Shown: piece by piece, positions 55,501 through 62,654 of the stretch
Numbering within the stretch: position 1 is the stretch's first letter
How the letters are laid out: every line of letters begins with the position of its first letter
From: Apteryx mantelli
Taxonomy: Eukaryota > Chordata > Aves > Apterygiformes > Apterygidae
Direction of reading: 5' to 3'
Assembly (NCBI RefSeq): GCF_036417845.1
Contig: NC_089981.1
Coordinates: forward strand, 83,989,268-84,053,267
Length of the DNA: 64,000 nt
Notes under the pieces: generated by a model
Seen by the model: the letters and a program-made list of their open reading frames with translations, nothing else
Databases searched by the model: none
What the model was told of the DNA's origin: nothing
Program-made: the position numbers and the translations under genes

Positions 55501-55944
55501 CAGAGAGTTCTTATCTGTAATGAGTCACAGGTTTGGTCTTTGTGTGGCTACGGGCTTGTTACAGATTCTGTCTTTTAATCATGTTGTAAAGTTGAAGGGC
55601 TACGGCATTCAGGCTGCTTTGAAATCCTTGGGTCTGGGTAATGTGCCAGGAAGCTAGGGAGAGGGGTGAGGAAGGGCATCTCCCTGGAAGGAAGCCAGGG
55701 AGAGGCGAGGCATGGTGAAGAGACTCAGTGCCAGTATTATTTTTGGTGTGAAACGTACAGGGCAAGCTTCTAGATAAGGAGCCTACACAAAAATATTGCT
55801 TGGTCATTCAAAAATATGTGTATTTATTTAGTTACATCTGCCTAACACTCTGTGATTGTCACTGTGTTTTTTTATGCTAGTGAGAGCAAGTGATGAAGAG
55901 TTTATTAATTTGTATTTTACATTCCAGATTCGGCTGAAGGCTAA
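25478..55944 (+). CDS. CCDC175: Coiled-coil domain-containing protein 175 (20 proposed coding exons)
   Basis: CCDC175 is a poorly characterised coiled-coil protein expressed mainly in testis. Exons: 25478-25520, 29144-29229, 31147-31258, 32940-33075, 33955-34183, 35066-35188, 36604-36713, 38640-38721, 40753-40889, 41025-41135, 43852-43923, 44531-44666, 44971-45102, 50536-50674, 50967-51046, 52499-52651, 54170-54272, 54572-54624, 54737-54896, 55928-55944. Every junction is GT-AG and every phase matches; the sum is 2214 nt (737 aa), near the roughly 790 aa I recall for mammals. The product is Lys/Glu/Leu rich with heptad-like helices almost throughout; no signal peptide or membrane segment is seen. 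The name rests on YVFSGETVQHLE and EEETIENSNLRVRMQNFPG plus its place between RTN1 and JKAMP. ATG 25478 is preferred for its ideal GCCGCCATGG context; ATG 25418 is in frame but lies inside the X-box. The last exon is uncertain: an acceptor before 55041 would instead give a stop at 55070-55072. Confidence 0.85.
25521..29143 (+). other. CCDC175: CCDC175 intron 1
   Basis: This is 3.6 kb of AT-rich sequence after the CpG island, with no exon recognised. A purine GGA repeat at 28960-28991 is the only simple feature. The block at 28500-28720 is free of obvious repeats and could be conserved non-coding sequence; this is untested. Confidence 0.6.
28960..28991 (+). repeat. (GGA)n repeat
   Basis: The tract is purine-only, mostly GGA with one interruption, near the end of CCDC175 intron 1. 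It is a simple repeat. Confidence 0.9.
29144..29229 (+). CDS. CCDC175: CCDC175 exon 2
   Basis: The exon follows tttttcattcag, is open in one frame only and reads KQLKNEDYVFSGETVQHLE then DTIAAIKKL. It ends in phase 0 at gtaata. Confidence 0.9.
29615..29855 (+). mobile_element. MIR/CORE-SINE-like ancient remnant
   Basis: Segments resemble the MIR 3' half in order: a TTCTGTTCCCACCTCT-like region, GAGCAAGAGACATAA (compare the usual GGGCAAGTCACTTAA), AAAATAATGCCTCCCTCCCA and GGGATATTGCGAGG. The match is decayed and judged by eye. MIR-related SINEs predate the amniote radiation, so old copies in a bird are possible. It lies in CCDC175 intron 2. Confidence 0.5.
31147..31258 (+). CDS. CCDC175: CCDC175 exon 3
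   Basis: The exon follows ttaattgtcag and reads EEIRRHTLERLEEETIENSN then LRVRMQNFPGVIIAEMT. It ends one base into an Ala codon at gtagta. The NFPG segment is the only clear break in the helical pattern. Confidence 0.92.
31500..31640 (+). mobile_element. MIR/CORE-SINE-like ancient remnant
   Basis: AGTTCCAGTCTCAGCTGTGC, then AAGTTTCCTCTTTGTAAAAT and AGGGTTAATAACACTTATCT follow the order of the MIR core and 3' part (GTTTCCTCATCTGTAAAATGGGGATAATAA type). The copy is decayed; the call is visual. It lies in CCDC175 intron 3. Confidence 0.55.
32940..33075 (+). CDS. CCDC175: CCDC175 exon 4
   Basis: The exon is preceded by an unbroken T tract of about 20 bases directly abutting AG. It reads ALVTAARESSAAQIDQLQSG then LKSIAHEIALLDEKQALCEK, and ends two bases into a Cys codon at gtatgt. 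Confidence 0.92.
33955..34183 (+). CDS. CCDC175: CCDC175 exon 5 (largest)
   Basis: The exon follows tttttttccag. It begins EEQERLRTQYEGSVDLLNER and ends NKLGKEKEDCDRK in phase 0 at gtagaa. It is a strongly predicted long helix with alternating Lys/Glu. Confidence 0.93.
34411..34434 (+). repeat. (TA)n(CA)n microsatellite
   Basis: A TATATATATATA run passes into CACACACACA inside CCDC175 intron 5. It is a simple repeat. Confidence 0.9.
35066..35188 (+). CDS. CCDC175: CCDC175 exon 6
   Basis: The exon follows ttgtaatgtag and reads EREMKKILDTQEAKTSEKKD through LLNIEHLITLNST, 41 codons. It is phase 0 at both ends with a gtaagt donor. Confidence 0.9.
36604..36713 (+). CDS. CCDC175: CCDC175 exon 7
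   Basis: The exon follows tttttaatag and reads AIFNEEALIAKQKETSKQLE then KKLELKKTNMLELLKK. It ends two bases into Lys at gtaaga. Confidence 0.9.
36714..38639 (+). other. CCDC175: CCDC175 intron 7
   Basis: This is 1.9 kb with no recognisable exon, RNA gene or classified repeat. The ORFs present are short and lack splice context. Confidence 0.6.
38640..38721 (+). CDS. CCDC175: CCDC175 exon 8
   Basis: The exon follows gtttaacag, completes Lys and reads DQLDSELLILKSKIAQEKED then LNKELEK. It is phase 0 at gtaaga. Confidence 0.9.
39850..40330 (-). mobile_element. Ancient L3/CR1-clade LINE remnant, antisense
   Basis: Ordered similarity runs to the antisense form of an amniote L3/CR1-type repeat: AAGAATAGCTGTAAGAGGTT, an AGTCTGTCTCGTTGA segment, AATAGCTCTGGATGGACTTT, CAGCATTCCCCAGCTTAGCT, GCTAATTTCATTTGGCATCC and CTGTCTCCATGTTGCTCATGA. 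It is heavily mutated. It lies in CCDC175 intron 8, opposite to the gene. Family name and edges are by eye. Confidence 0.6.
40753..40889 (+). CDS. CCDC175: CCDC175 exon 9
   Basis: The exon follows ttacttctag and reads ITEGLHNVECLNKKLKLENK then GARQKYQQLEEEEQRWAVKR. It ends two bases into Lys at gtaggt. Confidence 0.9.
41025..41135 (+). CDS. CCDC175: CCDC175 exon 10
   Basis: The exon follows tttcttcttgtag and reads KLGKLSVLLDENLELLTNRM then VEEKSLEEEIEYLEDNL. It ends two bases into Leu at gtatgt. Only a 135-bp intron separates it from exon 9. Confidence 0.9.
41136..43851 (+). other. CCDC175: CCDC175 intron 10
   Basis: This is 2.7 kb without a recognised exon. A 136-codon minus-strand open frame at 42942-43352 resembles no family I know and is of a length expected a few times by chance in AT-rich sequence of this size. 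Confidence 0.6.
43852..43923 (+). CDS. CCDC175: CCDC175 exon 11
   Basis: The exon follows ttttcccccctgcag and reads LKMKESYEKELKSLEEDLKS then ESVM. It ends two bases into Arg at gtagta. Confidence 0.9.
44531..44666 (+). CDS. CCDC175: CCDC175 exon 12
   Basis: The exon follows ctatcactag, completes Arg and reads AMLQWKILHLTKQRNLFLSV then EEKRNKEVNERIEAGKKRHA. It is phase 0 at gtatgt. Confidence 0.9.
44971..45102 (+). CDS. CCDC175: CCDC175 exon 13
   Basis: The acceptor is ccataatgag, with a pyrimidine tract a few bases further upstream. The exon reads IEDLEKELLQSENQVKALSE then EVNKRETDYRNYKEDF, 44 codons, phase 0 at both ends with gtaagt. Confidence 0.88.
45103..48940 (+). other. CCDC175: CCDC175 intron 13, 5' part
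   Basis: No exon is recognised. There is a T tract at 46181-46199 and an (AT)n run at 47114-47126. The remainder is AT-rich with short frames only. The 3' part of the same intron holds two opposed LINE remnants. Confidence 0.6.
48950..49495 (-). mobile_element. Ancient L3/CR1-clade LINE remnant, antisense
   Basis: AGAATAGCCATACTGGGTAA, GGTCCTTCCAGGGTCCTGTC, CAGCAGTGAGTTCCATAATT, TTTCTTTTGTTTTAAACCTA, CACAGTTCTTGTATTCTAAG, CCATTCATGATTTTACATAC and AGTTGTCTCTTTTGCAGGCT occur in the order of an antisense L3-type repeat. This is the same family as the copy at 39.9-40.3 kb and is better preserved. Confidence 0.65.
49500..50450 (+). mobile_element. Old CR1 LINE, 3' portion
   Basis: This begins with an element part corresponding to the end of the reverse-transcriptase ORF (GAGGATAGGATAGAGAGAAT, ATGTGCAGATGGCAAACAAT). 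It continues through TTTAAAGAAGGATGTAGATT, TGGAGAGCTGAAATGAGCTC, AACTTAAGAAGTTCACCCTT, ACCCTGGAATCAATTGTCTG and GGATGGACTAAGATGACCTC, and ends TTCCAGTCTTATTTTCTATG. This is the order of an amniote CR1 copy in sense orientation, riddled with stops and inactive. It starts where the antisense L3-like copy ends. Confidence 0.75.
50536..50674 (+). CDS. CCDC175: CCDC175 exon 14
   Basis: The exon follows tttcattaaag and reads NDFKTATENLHQKEQELNIS then RLTLEETQRELEQKHTKYEE. It ends one base into Lys at gtaagt. The upstream intron (5.4 kb) is the longest and is filled with LINE remnants. Confidence 0.9.
50967..51046 (+). CDS. CCDC175: CCDC175 exon 15
   Basis: The exon follows tgctttttag and reads KRKDEEMKAKRAIEQSIKTT then GKLKEEM. 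It is phase 0 at gtaact. Confidence 0.9.
52499..52651 (+). CDS. CCDC175: CCDC175 exon 16
   Basis: The exon follows ttgtttacag and reads LELRNQLRIKRDTALGQLKN, then HTESMKWLERDIYEINRKLD, then IVNNENCRLKL. It has 51 codons and is phase 0 at gtgagt. Confidence 0.9.
52875..53032 (+). mobile_element. CR1 LINE 3' end, short truncated copy
   Basis: The diagnostic end of CR1 is seen as CTCAGAGAGGCTGGGGGACC, TCCATCTTTGGAGATGTTAA, AACTCGACTGTTTAAGGGTC, GTGGGATGACCTCTTAGTGT, CCTTTCCAACCTAAATTATT and the terminal CTGTGATTATATGAT. It is about 160 bp, sense, in CCDC175 intron 16. Confidence 0.88.
53033..54169 (+). other. CCDC175 intron 16, 3' part with a long open frame
   Basis: This holds a 192-codon open frame at 53163-53741 (+) that matches no family I recognise. 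A poly(A)-like run lies at 54050-54066. A degenerate tRNA-like A/B-box stretch near 53761-53810 and a segment near 53250-53340 (TTTTGAAAATGGGATTTAAG) suggest old repeat DNA. No exon joins in phase. Confidence 0.5.
54170..54272 (+). CDS. CCDC175: CCDC175 exon 17
   Basis: The exon follows attttttcacag and reads CNAQIKEDIFAMNFEAENHK then SATAKILNDLAVLH. It ends one base into a codon at gtaaca. A second acceptor at 54351 would give ELPTMF then stop, so the next exon is taken at 54572. Confidence 0.87.
54572..54624 (+). CDS. CCDC175: CCDC175 exon 18
   Basis: The exon follows tgtgttttctag, completes Ala and reads AVCQHQVVNEKLPAELQ. It is phase 0 at gtttgg. Its phases bridge exons 17 and 19 exactly, although the donor is weaker than the others. 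Confidence 0.78.
54737..54896 (+). CDS. CCDC175: CCDC175 exon 19
   Basis: The exon follows ctcattacag and reads EFLENEREILKAVTALITKI then QQREKKISDINSRLQNKLEG through TSRVAH. It ends one base into a codon at a strong gtaaga donor. Confidence 0.88.
55928..55944 (+). CDS. CCDC175: CCDC175 terminal coding exon (uncertain)
   Basis: The acceptor ttttacattccag joined to exon 19 gives YSAEG and TAA at 55942-55944. Two alternatives exist. An acceptor at 55039-55040 gives YLDLESQWKS then stop at 55070-55072. Or 55928-55967, which itself ends at a good gtaaac donor, is read in phase 0 as IRLKAKTLAPRRK, which would need one more unseen exon. Transcript data would decide. Confidence 0.4.
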
Positions 55945-58127
55945 AACACTGGCGCCCAGAAGGAAAGGTAAACGTTTGGTTATGCCATGCATGGCCCATA
56001 CAGTTCTCTGAGTTCCTGTAAGCTCTGCTTTTAATAGACTCCCTGATTCTTGGACATTTAAAATTAATATTATTCTACACCTAGCAATAGATGTACTCTT
56101 CACTAAAGCTAATTTTTGCTTGAGATTTGTTGTTGCTTTTCTTTTTAAAAACAATGTATAGCCTAATTTTTAAACCTGGTCCACATTGTCCATACAGAAT
56201 GCACATAAAAGTGTACAGACATCATTACTGTACATTTGCGAATGGCTTTTTCTGCATGCTGCTGCATTAGCTGCTCACTTATCCACTGCACATGTACTAA
56301 TGTGGCCACTGTGCACAGATATAGGCACAAAACTGTGCTTAGGACATTTTAAAGAAAAATGTGCCTATGAAACTGTCAGTTACTGGAAATTGGTATTTTA
56401 ATATGTGAATTTAAGACTGTATTTTTAGAACTGTCCTCTAGACTCATGTGCCTGCAAATTACATTTTGTATGTAGCAGTATAGACAGAATTTGTTTGATT
56501 TCCTTAAGGAGATCAATTACTTCCTTAATCCCTAAATAAAACCTTGTTTCTGCATGCAAGATTTATTTTGTTTGTGCACTATTTTTAGCAGCAGTGAACC
56601 TGTCTGTTAACTGGCATTCCAGCGAACAAAGGAAACATATCACATTTAACAAAATTAAACCCTCTATTGAGAAAGGCTCTTAGCTGTTGAACAGAGGACA
56701 GCGACACCTCGAGGTAGACCAGCTGAGAGAACACCCAAACCAACCTCTCCACAAGCTGCCTGCAGGCGCTGTCCCTTTTCACTGTACCTTTACTTTGAAG
56801 TGCGGTTGTCCATAGCAATATGGAGAGATGATGATACAATATGAAATTTTCAGGAATATAAAGAAACTTTAGGAGAGTAGTAGAGAAGTGATGATGACAT
56901 CTCCTGTAGGAGATAAAGCCTCTCCTAGTTCTTGTTTGGGTTTTTTTAATCTGTGCTATTTTTTGTCTACATTGGGTTTAGATTACCCTCAAGGCTGCCC
57001 ACATTGTCTAGATCTGCTACTATAGTCATTCTGGCTGTTTATAGCATTCCAATAGCGATATTGTGTAAAGATCTGCGATTGGGATAGCATTTATGCCAAA
57101 GATGCAGTTATTCCTCTCCTTCCTCAGCTGCTAAATTCCACCCCTGTATGACCACAGCTGCTGTTGTATTATGGCTGCTGCTGTGGCCACACATCAGACT
57201 GGTCCAGCTGAAAAAAATCAAACCGCAAAAGTTGTACACTTTTGGCACCACTAACAAACTGACCAAGCTGGCATGAAGCTTTCCCACAGCAAGAGGTAGC
57301 TAAGGTGACATTGCTGAAAGAGGTAGACAGGGCTATATCCATATATAATTACTAAATACTTCACAGGCTTTATTTATATATATACATATAAATATAAATA
57401 ATCTTACATACTTCACCTGCAGCAAGTGGTTTGCTGACAGAAGTTTTAGGATCATACTAAAGTTTTTCTCTTCCCCTAGGTGGAAAGCTGTAGTCAGGGT
57501 ATAAGAAAATGACTTTAGTGGGAAAGGATGCTACTAATCAATCAGGAGGAAGTCTCCATACCTGAATCAAGTACATAGAGTATAAAATATACTTTAGAGA
57601 ACTTCACAATGTATTTCCTCTCCTTCCCAGCAAAGAGTGGTGAAGGGGAGGTGAGAAGAAGCTTGAGAGTTTTTTTTTTTTTTTCTTTTTAGTCAAAATG
57701 AAATATTTGAACTTCCTTTCCCTTCTTGGTCTCAGGAGGACAATAGTTCCACATGGTAGGTGAAAGAAGCTAGAAAATCTCATGAGAGAACAAAGTTCTG
57801 TTATTGTTTTATTCAAACAACATCTAAAATACTGTATTAGGAAATAAACATATACAAGCAAAAAAAAGTGTACTAGAATGTGTCACAAGCTTTTATACAG
57901 ATTCACAGTGATAAATAGATACAAAGACATTCCCTTTGATCTGTTTAAGCTATTTATGAAGAATAAAAAGTGCAGCTTTTTCATATTCCATAAACTCACT
58001 CAGAGATGTTTCACCTTGAAGTCTTGTACACAAATAACTTCTTTTAAAACAGAAGTTTTCAAATGCATAACAAGCACTAAATTTGCTTAATCCAGACAAA
58101 TAGGACAGCATTGTTGGCACAGGATCT
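55945..58127. other. Convergent 3' ends of CCDC175 and JKAMP
   Basis: CCDC175 (+) and JKAMP (-) end tail to tail about 2.2 kb apart. The plus-strand AATAAA at 56535-56540 is a candidate CCDC175 poly(A) signal. Minus-strand signals (TTTATT on the plus strand) at 57808-57813 and 57369-57374 are candidates for JKAMP. There is an AT-rich microsatellite-like run at 57371-57405 and a T tract at 57670-57690. No coding exon is seen. Confidence 0.6.
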
Positions 58128-58346
58128 TTAATGTCCATTTCCACCTTCCGAGAGTATGCGTGATGGCTCAGTATACTTTGCAGTCAGCAAGTAGAAGAGG
58201 GCAGGAGCAGGTACCAACGCCAGCAATGGGAGGTCCTGCTCAAGCTTATCCAGTTTGGAAATGGAAATGATTCCGTAGGCATGAAGTAACCAGTGGCTGA
58301 AGAGGACAACAAGCCTTTTCTTCCTGACAAGAAGATCCTTGAAAGA
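58128..58346 (-). CDS. JKAMP: JKAMP terminal coding exon
   Basis: The acceptor is tattttgcaag, giving SFKDLLVRKKRLVVLFSHWL then LHAYGIISISKLDKLEQDLP, LLALVPAPALFYLLTAKYTE and PSRILSEGGNGH, stop TAA. The conserved part is certain; the exact acceptor is the best in-phase choice. Confidence 0.9.
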   Translation of the reverse strand, partial: SFKDLLVRKKRLVVLFSHWLLHAYGIISISKLDKLEQDLPLLALVPAPALFYLLTAKYTEPSRILSEGGNGH

Positions 58347-61300
58347 CTTGCAAAATAAACACAGAATCCCGTTAGCATTCAGCCTGTTACCAAGCATCTG
58401 ATGTTTAAAAGAAGCTGCAGGTAGTGTACAGAGACACTGCATGAAGCCTGAGTCTGAGCCTTTCCAGTACATAATACAATTTCTCAGCATACCACAAGAG
58501 AAAAGTCTTGCAGGAGCTTCCTCCAGCTCATAAAGGAAGAGATTTAAATACAGAATACACTGCTGAGAAAATGCAAGAGACAAAGCCTCTACTCATTTAA
58601 GTATTTTTATATTATGAGTTTTAACAGGAAAAACATGTTTACCTACCTCCACTTCAGAAGCAGACATGTACACAGCCAGTGTAACCAAAGATAACACCAG
58701 TATGATATATGGAAAGGCATAATCTAGAGGCAAACATTGAACATTTTAGAAGGAAAAAGAATGTATGATCTCTGCTGAAAAATATCATTGTTCCACATAT
58801 AACCAAGGCTGCGAAGTAAACTAAGCTACTGTAGCCCACCTGTTAGCATTATATCAAATGTGCAACAAAAAGGGTCAGCCAAGCATGACTATTCTGTGCT
58901 TTAGTCAGGTTTTAAATTTAACTTTTGACAAGTGCAAATGATGCTAATATTTCTAGTTACAGTTACTGTACACTTAAATCACCAATTGAAAAAGGAAGAC
59001 AGGAAAGCAGTCTGGCTGAGCAGGGATTTTGTGGCAGCTGTCTCCTCCCATTTCACAAGTATGCTGGAAGCTAAAGCAAAGGATAGCTAATTCCCCAAAC
59101 TTACGCTTTACTCCATTTCAGAAATCAGATGCACTCTACCTTAGAGTGAAATTAACTCCCTCTAGGAGAAGCATTCAGTTTCCATTTATACCCCACTCTG
59201 TTCCCTTTTTGGAAAAAGGGACAACCTCTAGCAGCACAAGCACAGGGAAAGCAGTGATGATCAAGAGCCTGGTTAGGAAAGGCCTACTAACAAGCAACCT
59301 TTTCAGGTAAGATGCCTCACAATCCACAATAACCTTACACAATATCCTCACTTGCAAAGAAAAAAAAAGAAAAAAAAAATTGTGTCCCTCCACTCCCCCC
59401 TCTTTAGTCATCTGTTAACGTGTGATTACGGGTACTTTTGTTTAGTGTTATAAGCAGAGAACTCACAGAGCAGGCCTCCTCCAACCGCCTGAAGCACGGT
59501 GAGAATAGGGAAGAAATAAAGTGCTGCATAAATGCTTTTAAAGCGATCAGACTTTCCTAAACCACAGGCAATTTTCTTAACCAGAAGAGGTCGAAGTAGC
59601 ATCATTAACACAAGACAGAAGGCATAGTATATAAACACAATTGTGTACCTGCAAATAAAAGAGAGATGGGTTAAAATTTGCAGTTCTGTATGTCCTGCAG
59701 ACTCATTTACATCCAGGAAATTTCGGATTAGTGAGAATCAATTCTAAAGAACTTACAGTCTAAGGATATTACAGGAGGGCAATATGCAGACACAGAATGA
59801 CAGATTGCCTCTTCCTAGCTCAAACAGTCAAGATGTAGCAAACATGGGAGCAAAATGAGTCTTATGCTTAATAGCTAAATAGTCTAGACTATGCCACCTT
59901 CTTTGGCAGCAAGAAAGAAGCTGATCACACAAAGCTCCCTGGAATACTTATTTGTGAGGTTTCCATCATCTGTAAGAATACCAGCAATTGTAATCATGCC
60001 AGCAGCTTGTGACAGGATGGACTTCCCCTGCACAGTCAGGATGTAGCAACAGGAAAACACAGAAAGAGAAACTGCTAGACAGCTGGTTTGTTCTGATTCA
60101 GAAAGTTATTAGGTGTTTCACACACAAGACTGCTCAGCAAATTGAAAGACTTCAAGGGTTTTGATACTCATTGGTCCAAGTTATATATAACCGAACACTT
60201 TCTGCAGCTTTGAAAAGAATGTATATGGATAGAAACAAACTTGTACAAAAGAAAGTGACGGATACAAGTACAATAGCCTTTATACTCACAGAGGATAGAC
60301 TGCTTCATGAGTGCAGTGCACTGTGGTGATGTAATCAGGACTTGGATTGTAAAGCATCGTATACCAGTCTGAAAGCTTCTTTACCTTGCAGGAACGGATA
60401 TACAGAGAGCCAACTGGATCACTCACAAGTAGCGTAATAATTGCTGCAATACTGCACTCAAACAAAGCCGTGACATGTTGGAACAGTGCACTGGAACTGT
60501 GGAAGGAGAGGGAGAGATTTACTACTATTTTGCTACCACTGAAGTAAAGACAAGAGTGGAGACCCATACAATACAGAACCTCCTGCAGAGTTAAGAGTCA
60601 CTATGACTGAGGATAGGATAAACCTGCTTGAACAAAAAATGAAGTTTTCTAAGCTGAACATAAAAACTAATGTGCAATATATCAGATGACTGATACACTC
60701 ACTCATACATAAATTATAAACAATCCGGATTCCGCTATGCTCAGCAGATGCTCAGTTGGGAAGAAGTCTCTTTGCCACTTGTGGAAGCATGGAATAAAGG
60801 CATCACAAAAGCATGGCGCAAATCTAGCCTTTAACTCATACATGTGAAGAACTCTCCTTGAGAGAATCAAGAGGAAAAGACTATCTCAATATTCAGAAGG
60901 AACAGTCATGAAGATTCCATAACTGATTCATAAAGAGGATGTTTATCAAAATGTGAAACATATTGCATCACCTTTGTAAAAACAGAGTGTAAATAGAAAA
61001 AAAAAAGGCATTTTTTCTCCATATAAATAGGTGAATTAGATTATTTCAAAAAATGGCAGAGGAAGAGCTCTAGACCAATGGAAATATCTTACACAATTAA
61101 ACATGTGCCTTCATGGACCCATACGTGCCCTCCAGCACACTCAAAGCTGAGGTGCTGCTGCATCAGTGCAACTAACAGCTTCAAGTGCTGGCAAATTCCA
61201 TTCAGCATCTCAGACTGATCACATATGGTTATGAGATTTCTTTAAAAATAAGTTTTGGGTTTTTTTAAAGGAAGAGTATACTAACCTCTTTTTTCCTGAA

Positions 61301-62654
61301 TACCATTCAATAAAGAACCAGTGTAAAACCAGGGGAAGCATGGCCATAAAGCCAAGGTATAGCCAGTCATAGCGGTCTGGAGATTCGATACATTCACGAC
61401 AGATTTTGTTGTCATCAGTTCTTTGTCCTCTAGGACATACCTAACAAAAGCACAAGACTGTATTTACAAAGCATCCAAGTACCAATAGCCAATAATTTCA
61501 ACTGCTGAAAAAGTAGCTTGAAGTAGTACTGGGACGTGAAGTTTTTCAGATTTTTAAGGAGATCAAACATCAATCTCAATAATTTCTCCAGCTTATACTA
61601 GCCTTGCACTCTCTGGCCCTTACTTGCTAATATAAACAAACATGATCCATCTTAAAAGGCTTCATCCTAGACTCCCTTCTTCTGTCCCACTGTCACTACA
61701 TCTCACTTTCATTACTAAGCTCACTCACCAGGCCACTCACAACCACTGTCCCACAGAGTTTCTTGCTTCTGGTTCACTCCACCCTCCCTGGATCCTACCC
61801 TTCCTTGTACTCCATTAAAATCAATGCGCAATCTCCAGAGATCTCTTCCTAGCGAAAGCTCAGGACCAGTACACTGCTCTCCTCAAGGAGTCTGCTGCTT
61901 TTGACACAGTTCTCCATACCCACGTCTTCTCCACCTTCTGCCACCTGCCCCCTTGTCTGGCCCCCTGGTTCTCACCAAGCCTTCAGCACCCTCACAGGAG
62001 GGCCTTGCCCTGAGCGGCTCCTGCTTTCCATAAGGAGCTGTGCAGAGCTGCATCCTCCCTTCATAGTCTTCATCTTGACCTCTTTCCTTGGGGTACCAAA
62101 GGGATAAAGCCAACAGTGGTCTGCAACCTCGTAATCCCAGTTGCCCAGGACCTGCTTCAGCCCCCCCACCTGTCCCGCCCTCCCGCACTTACCCCGCAGT
62201 CCCCGTAGGTCTCCAGGGAGCCGTTCACCGACAGCACGGTCCTGCCGCAGTACAGCCCGAGGCAGGCGGGCTGGATATCCACGGCTGCGGGCAGAGGAGA
62301 GACCGCGGTGCTGCAGCGCTCCCTCGCCTCTCGGGCCCCGCGCACCGCGCACGGCTGGCAGCGGCTCCCCAGAGCCCAGAGCAGCGAGCGGGCCCCCCCG
62401 GCACGGCACCGCCGGGGACAGTCACCCCCCAACACCCCCCCGCCCCCCAGCACCGTCCCGCCGGGGACAGTCACTCCCCAACACCCCCCCGCCCCCCGGC
62501 ACCGTCCCGCCGGGGACAGCCACCCCCCAACCCTCTCCCCGCCCCCCCCCGGCACAGCACCGCCGGCCACAGCCCCCACCGCCGCCCTACCGGAGCGGAT
62601 CATCCTTGGTAACCTGGCAACCACCCCTCCAGGTCCTCCGAAGCACTTCCTCAT
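58128..62654 (-). CDS. JKAMP: JNK1/MAPK8-associated membrane protein (seven coding exons)
   Basis: JKAMP (JAMP) is a multi-pass ER membrane protein reported to bind JNK1 and to recruit proteasomes and the ligase RNF5 for ER-associated degradation. Minus-strand exons are 62591-62654, 62193-62284, 61286-61440, 60290-60496, 59467-59648, 58647-58723 and 58128-58346. All borders are GT-AG and phases match. The N-terminal part is Cys-rich (AVDIQPACLGLYCGRTVLSV, GDCGVCPRGQRT, ICRECIESP). Hydrophobic helices follow: YLGFMAMLPLVLHWFFIEWY, ALFECSIAAIITLLVSDPVG, VFIYYAFCLVLMMLLRPLLV, AALYFFPILTVLQAVGGGLL, PYIILVLSLVTLAVYMSASE and LLALVPAPALFYLL. The C-terminus is TEPSRILSEGGNGH. From ATG 62654 the protein has 331 aa; from the in-frame ATG at 62603 it has 314 aa, close to the 311 aa I recall for human. 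The shorter start is favoured because the upstream ATG lies in the ETS/CRE promoter cluster. JKAMP is head to head with L3HYPDH. Confidence 0.93.
58647..58723 (-). CDS. JKAMP: JKAMP exon 6
   Basis: The exon follows tgtttgcctctag, completes Tyr and reads AFPYIILVLSLVTLAVYMSA preceded by Y, then SEVE. It is phase 0 at gtaggt. Confidence 0.94.
59467..59648 (-). CDS. JKAMP: JKAMP exon 5
   Basis: The exon follows ctcttttatttgcag. It completes Leu and reads YTIVFIYYAFCLVLMMLLRP then LLVKKIACGLGKSDRFKSIY and AALYFFPILTVLQAVGGGLL. It ends one base into Tyr at gtgagt. Confidence 0.96.
60290..60496 (-). CDS. JKAMP: JKAMP exon 4
   Basis: The exon follows ccttccacag and reads SSALFQHVTALFECSIAAII then TLLVSDPVGSLYIRSC, KVKKLSDWYTMLYNPSPDYI and TTVHCTHEAVYP. 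It ends two bases into Leu at gtgagt. It is the most conserved stretch of the protein. Confidence 0.96.
61286..61440 (-). CDS. JKAMP: JKAMP exon 3
   Basis: The exon follows cttttgttag and reads VCPRGQRTDDNKICRECIES, then PDRYDW, then the first membrane helix YLGFMAMLPLVLHWFFIEWY and SGKK. It ends two bases into Ser/Arg at gttagt. Confidence 0.95.
62193..62284 (-). CDS. JKAMP: JKAMP exon 2
   Basis: The exon follows ctctgcccgcag, completes Ala and reads VDIQPACLGLYCGRTVLSV then NGSLETYGDCG. It is phase 0 at gtaagt. Five cysteines fall in this exon and the next in a CxxC-like spacing. Confidence 0.93.
62395..62572 (+). repeat. GC-rich minisatellite, ~49-bp unit, about 3.5 copies
   Basis: Successive units contain GCACCG(T/C), CCGCCGGGGACAGTCAC and CCCCCAACACCCCCCC with a few substitutions. 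It occupies most of JKAMP intron 1. Unit length and sequence similarity show tandem duplication. There is no spacer/repeat alternation as in CRISPR. Confidence 0.9.
62591..62654 (-). CDS. JKAMP: JKAMP exon 1 (start region)
   Basis: From 62654 the exon reads MRKCFGGPGGVVARLPRMIR then S plus one base before gtaggg. From 62603 it reads MIRS. Joining to exon 2 gives SAVDIQPACLG. No ATGG directly precedes the donor, so the MAVDIQ start I recall for human is not reproduced. Which ATG is used is open. Confidence 0.6.
62609..62621. promoter_or_regulatory. RFX X-box GTAACCTGGCAAC
   Basis: This fits GTNRCC-N(1)-RGYAAC with both half-sites intact. It lies inside JKAMP exon 1 between the two candidate start codons, which suggests it belongs to the promoter or 5' UTR rather than to coding sequence. 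RFX binding is inferred. Confidence 0.6.

Larger units (their letters stand above)
58724..62192 (-). other. JKAMP: JKAMP introns 2-5
   Basis: Outside the exons the introns hold A/T-rich sequence (for example poly(A)-like 59361-59380) and a pyrimidine-rich block at 61660-61960 next to the CpG island. No second gene is recognised. Confidence 0.6.

Noticed and set aside
62395-62572. CRISPR-like regular repeats
   Set aside because: The units are contiguous without unique spacers and lie in a vertebrate intron: a minisatellite.
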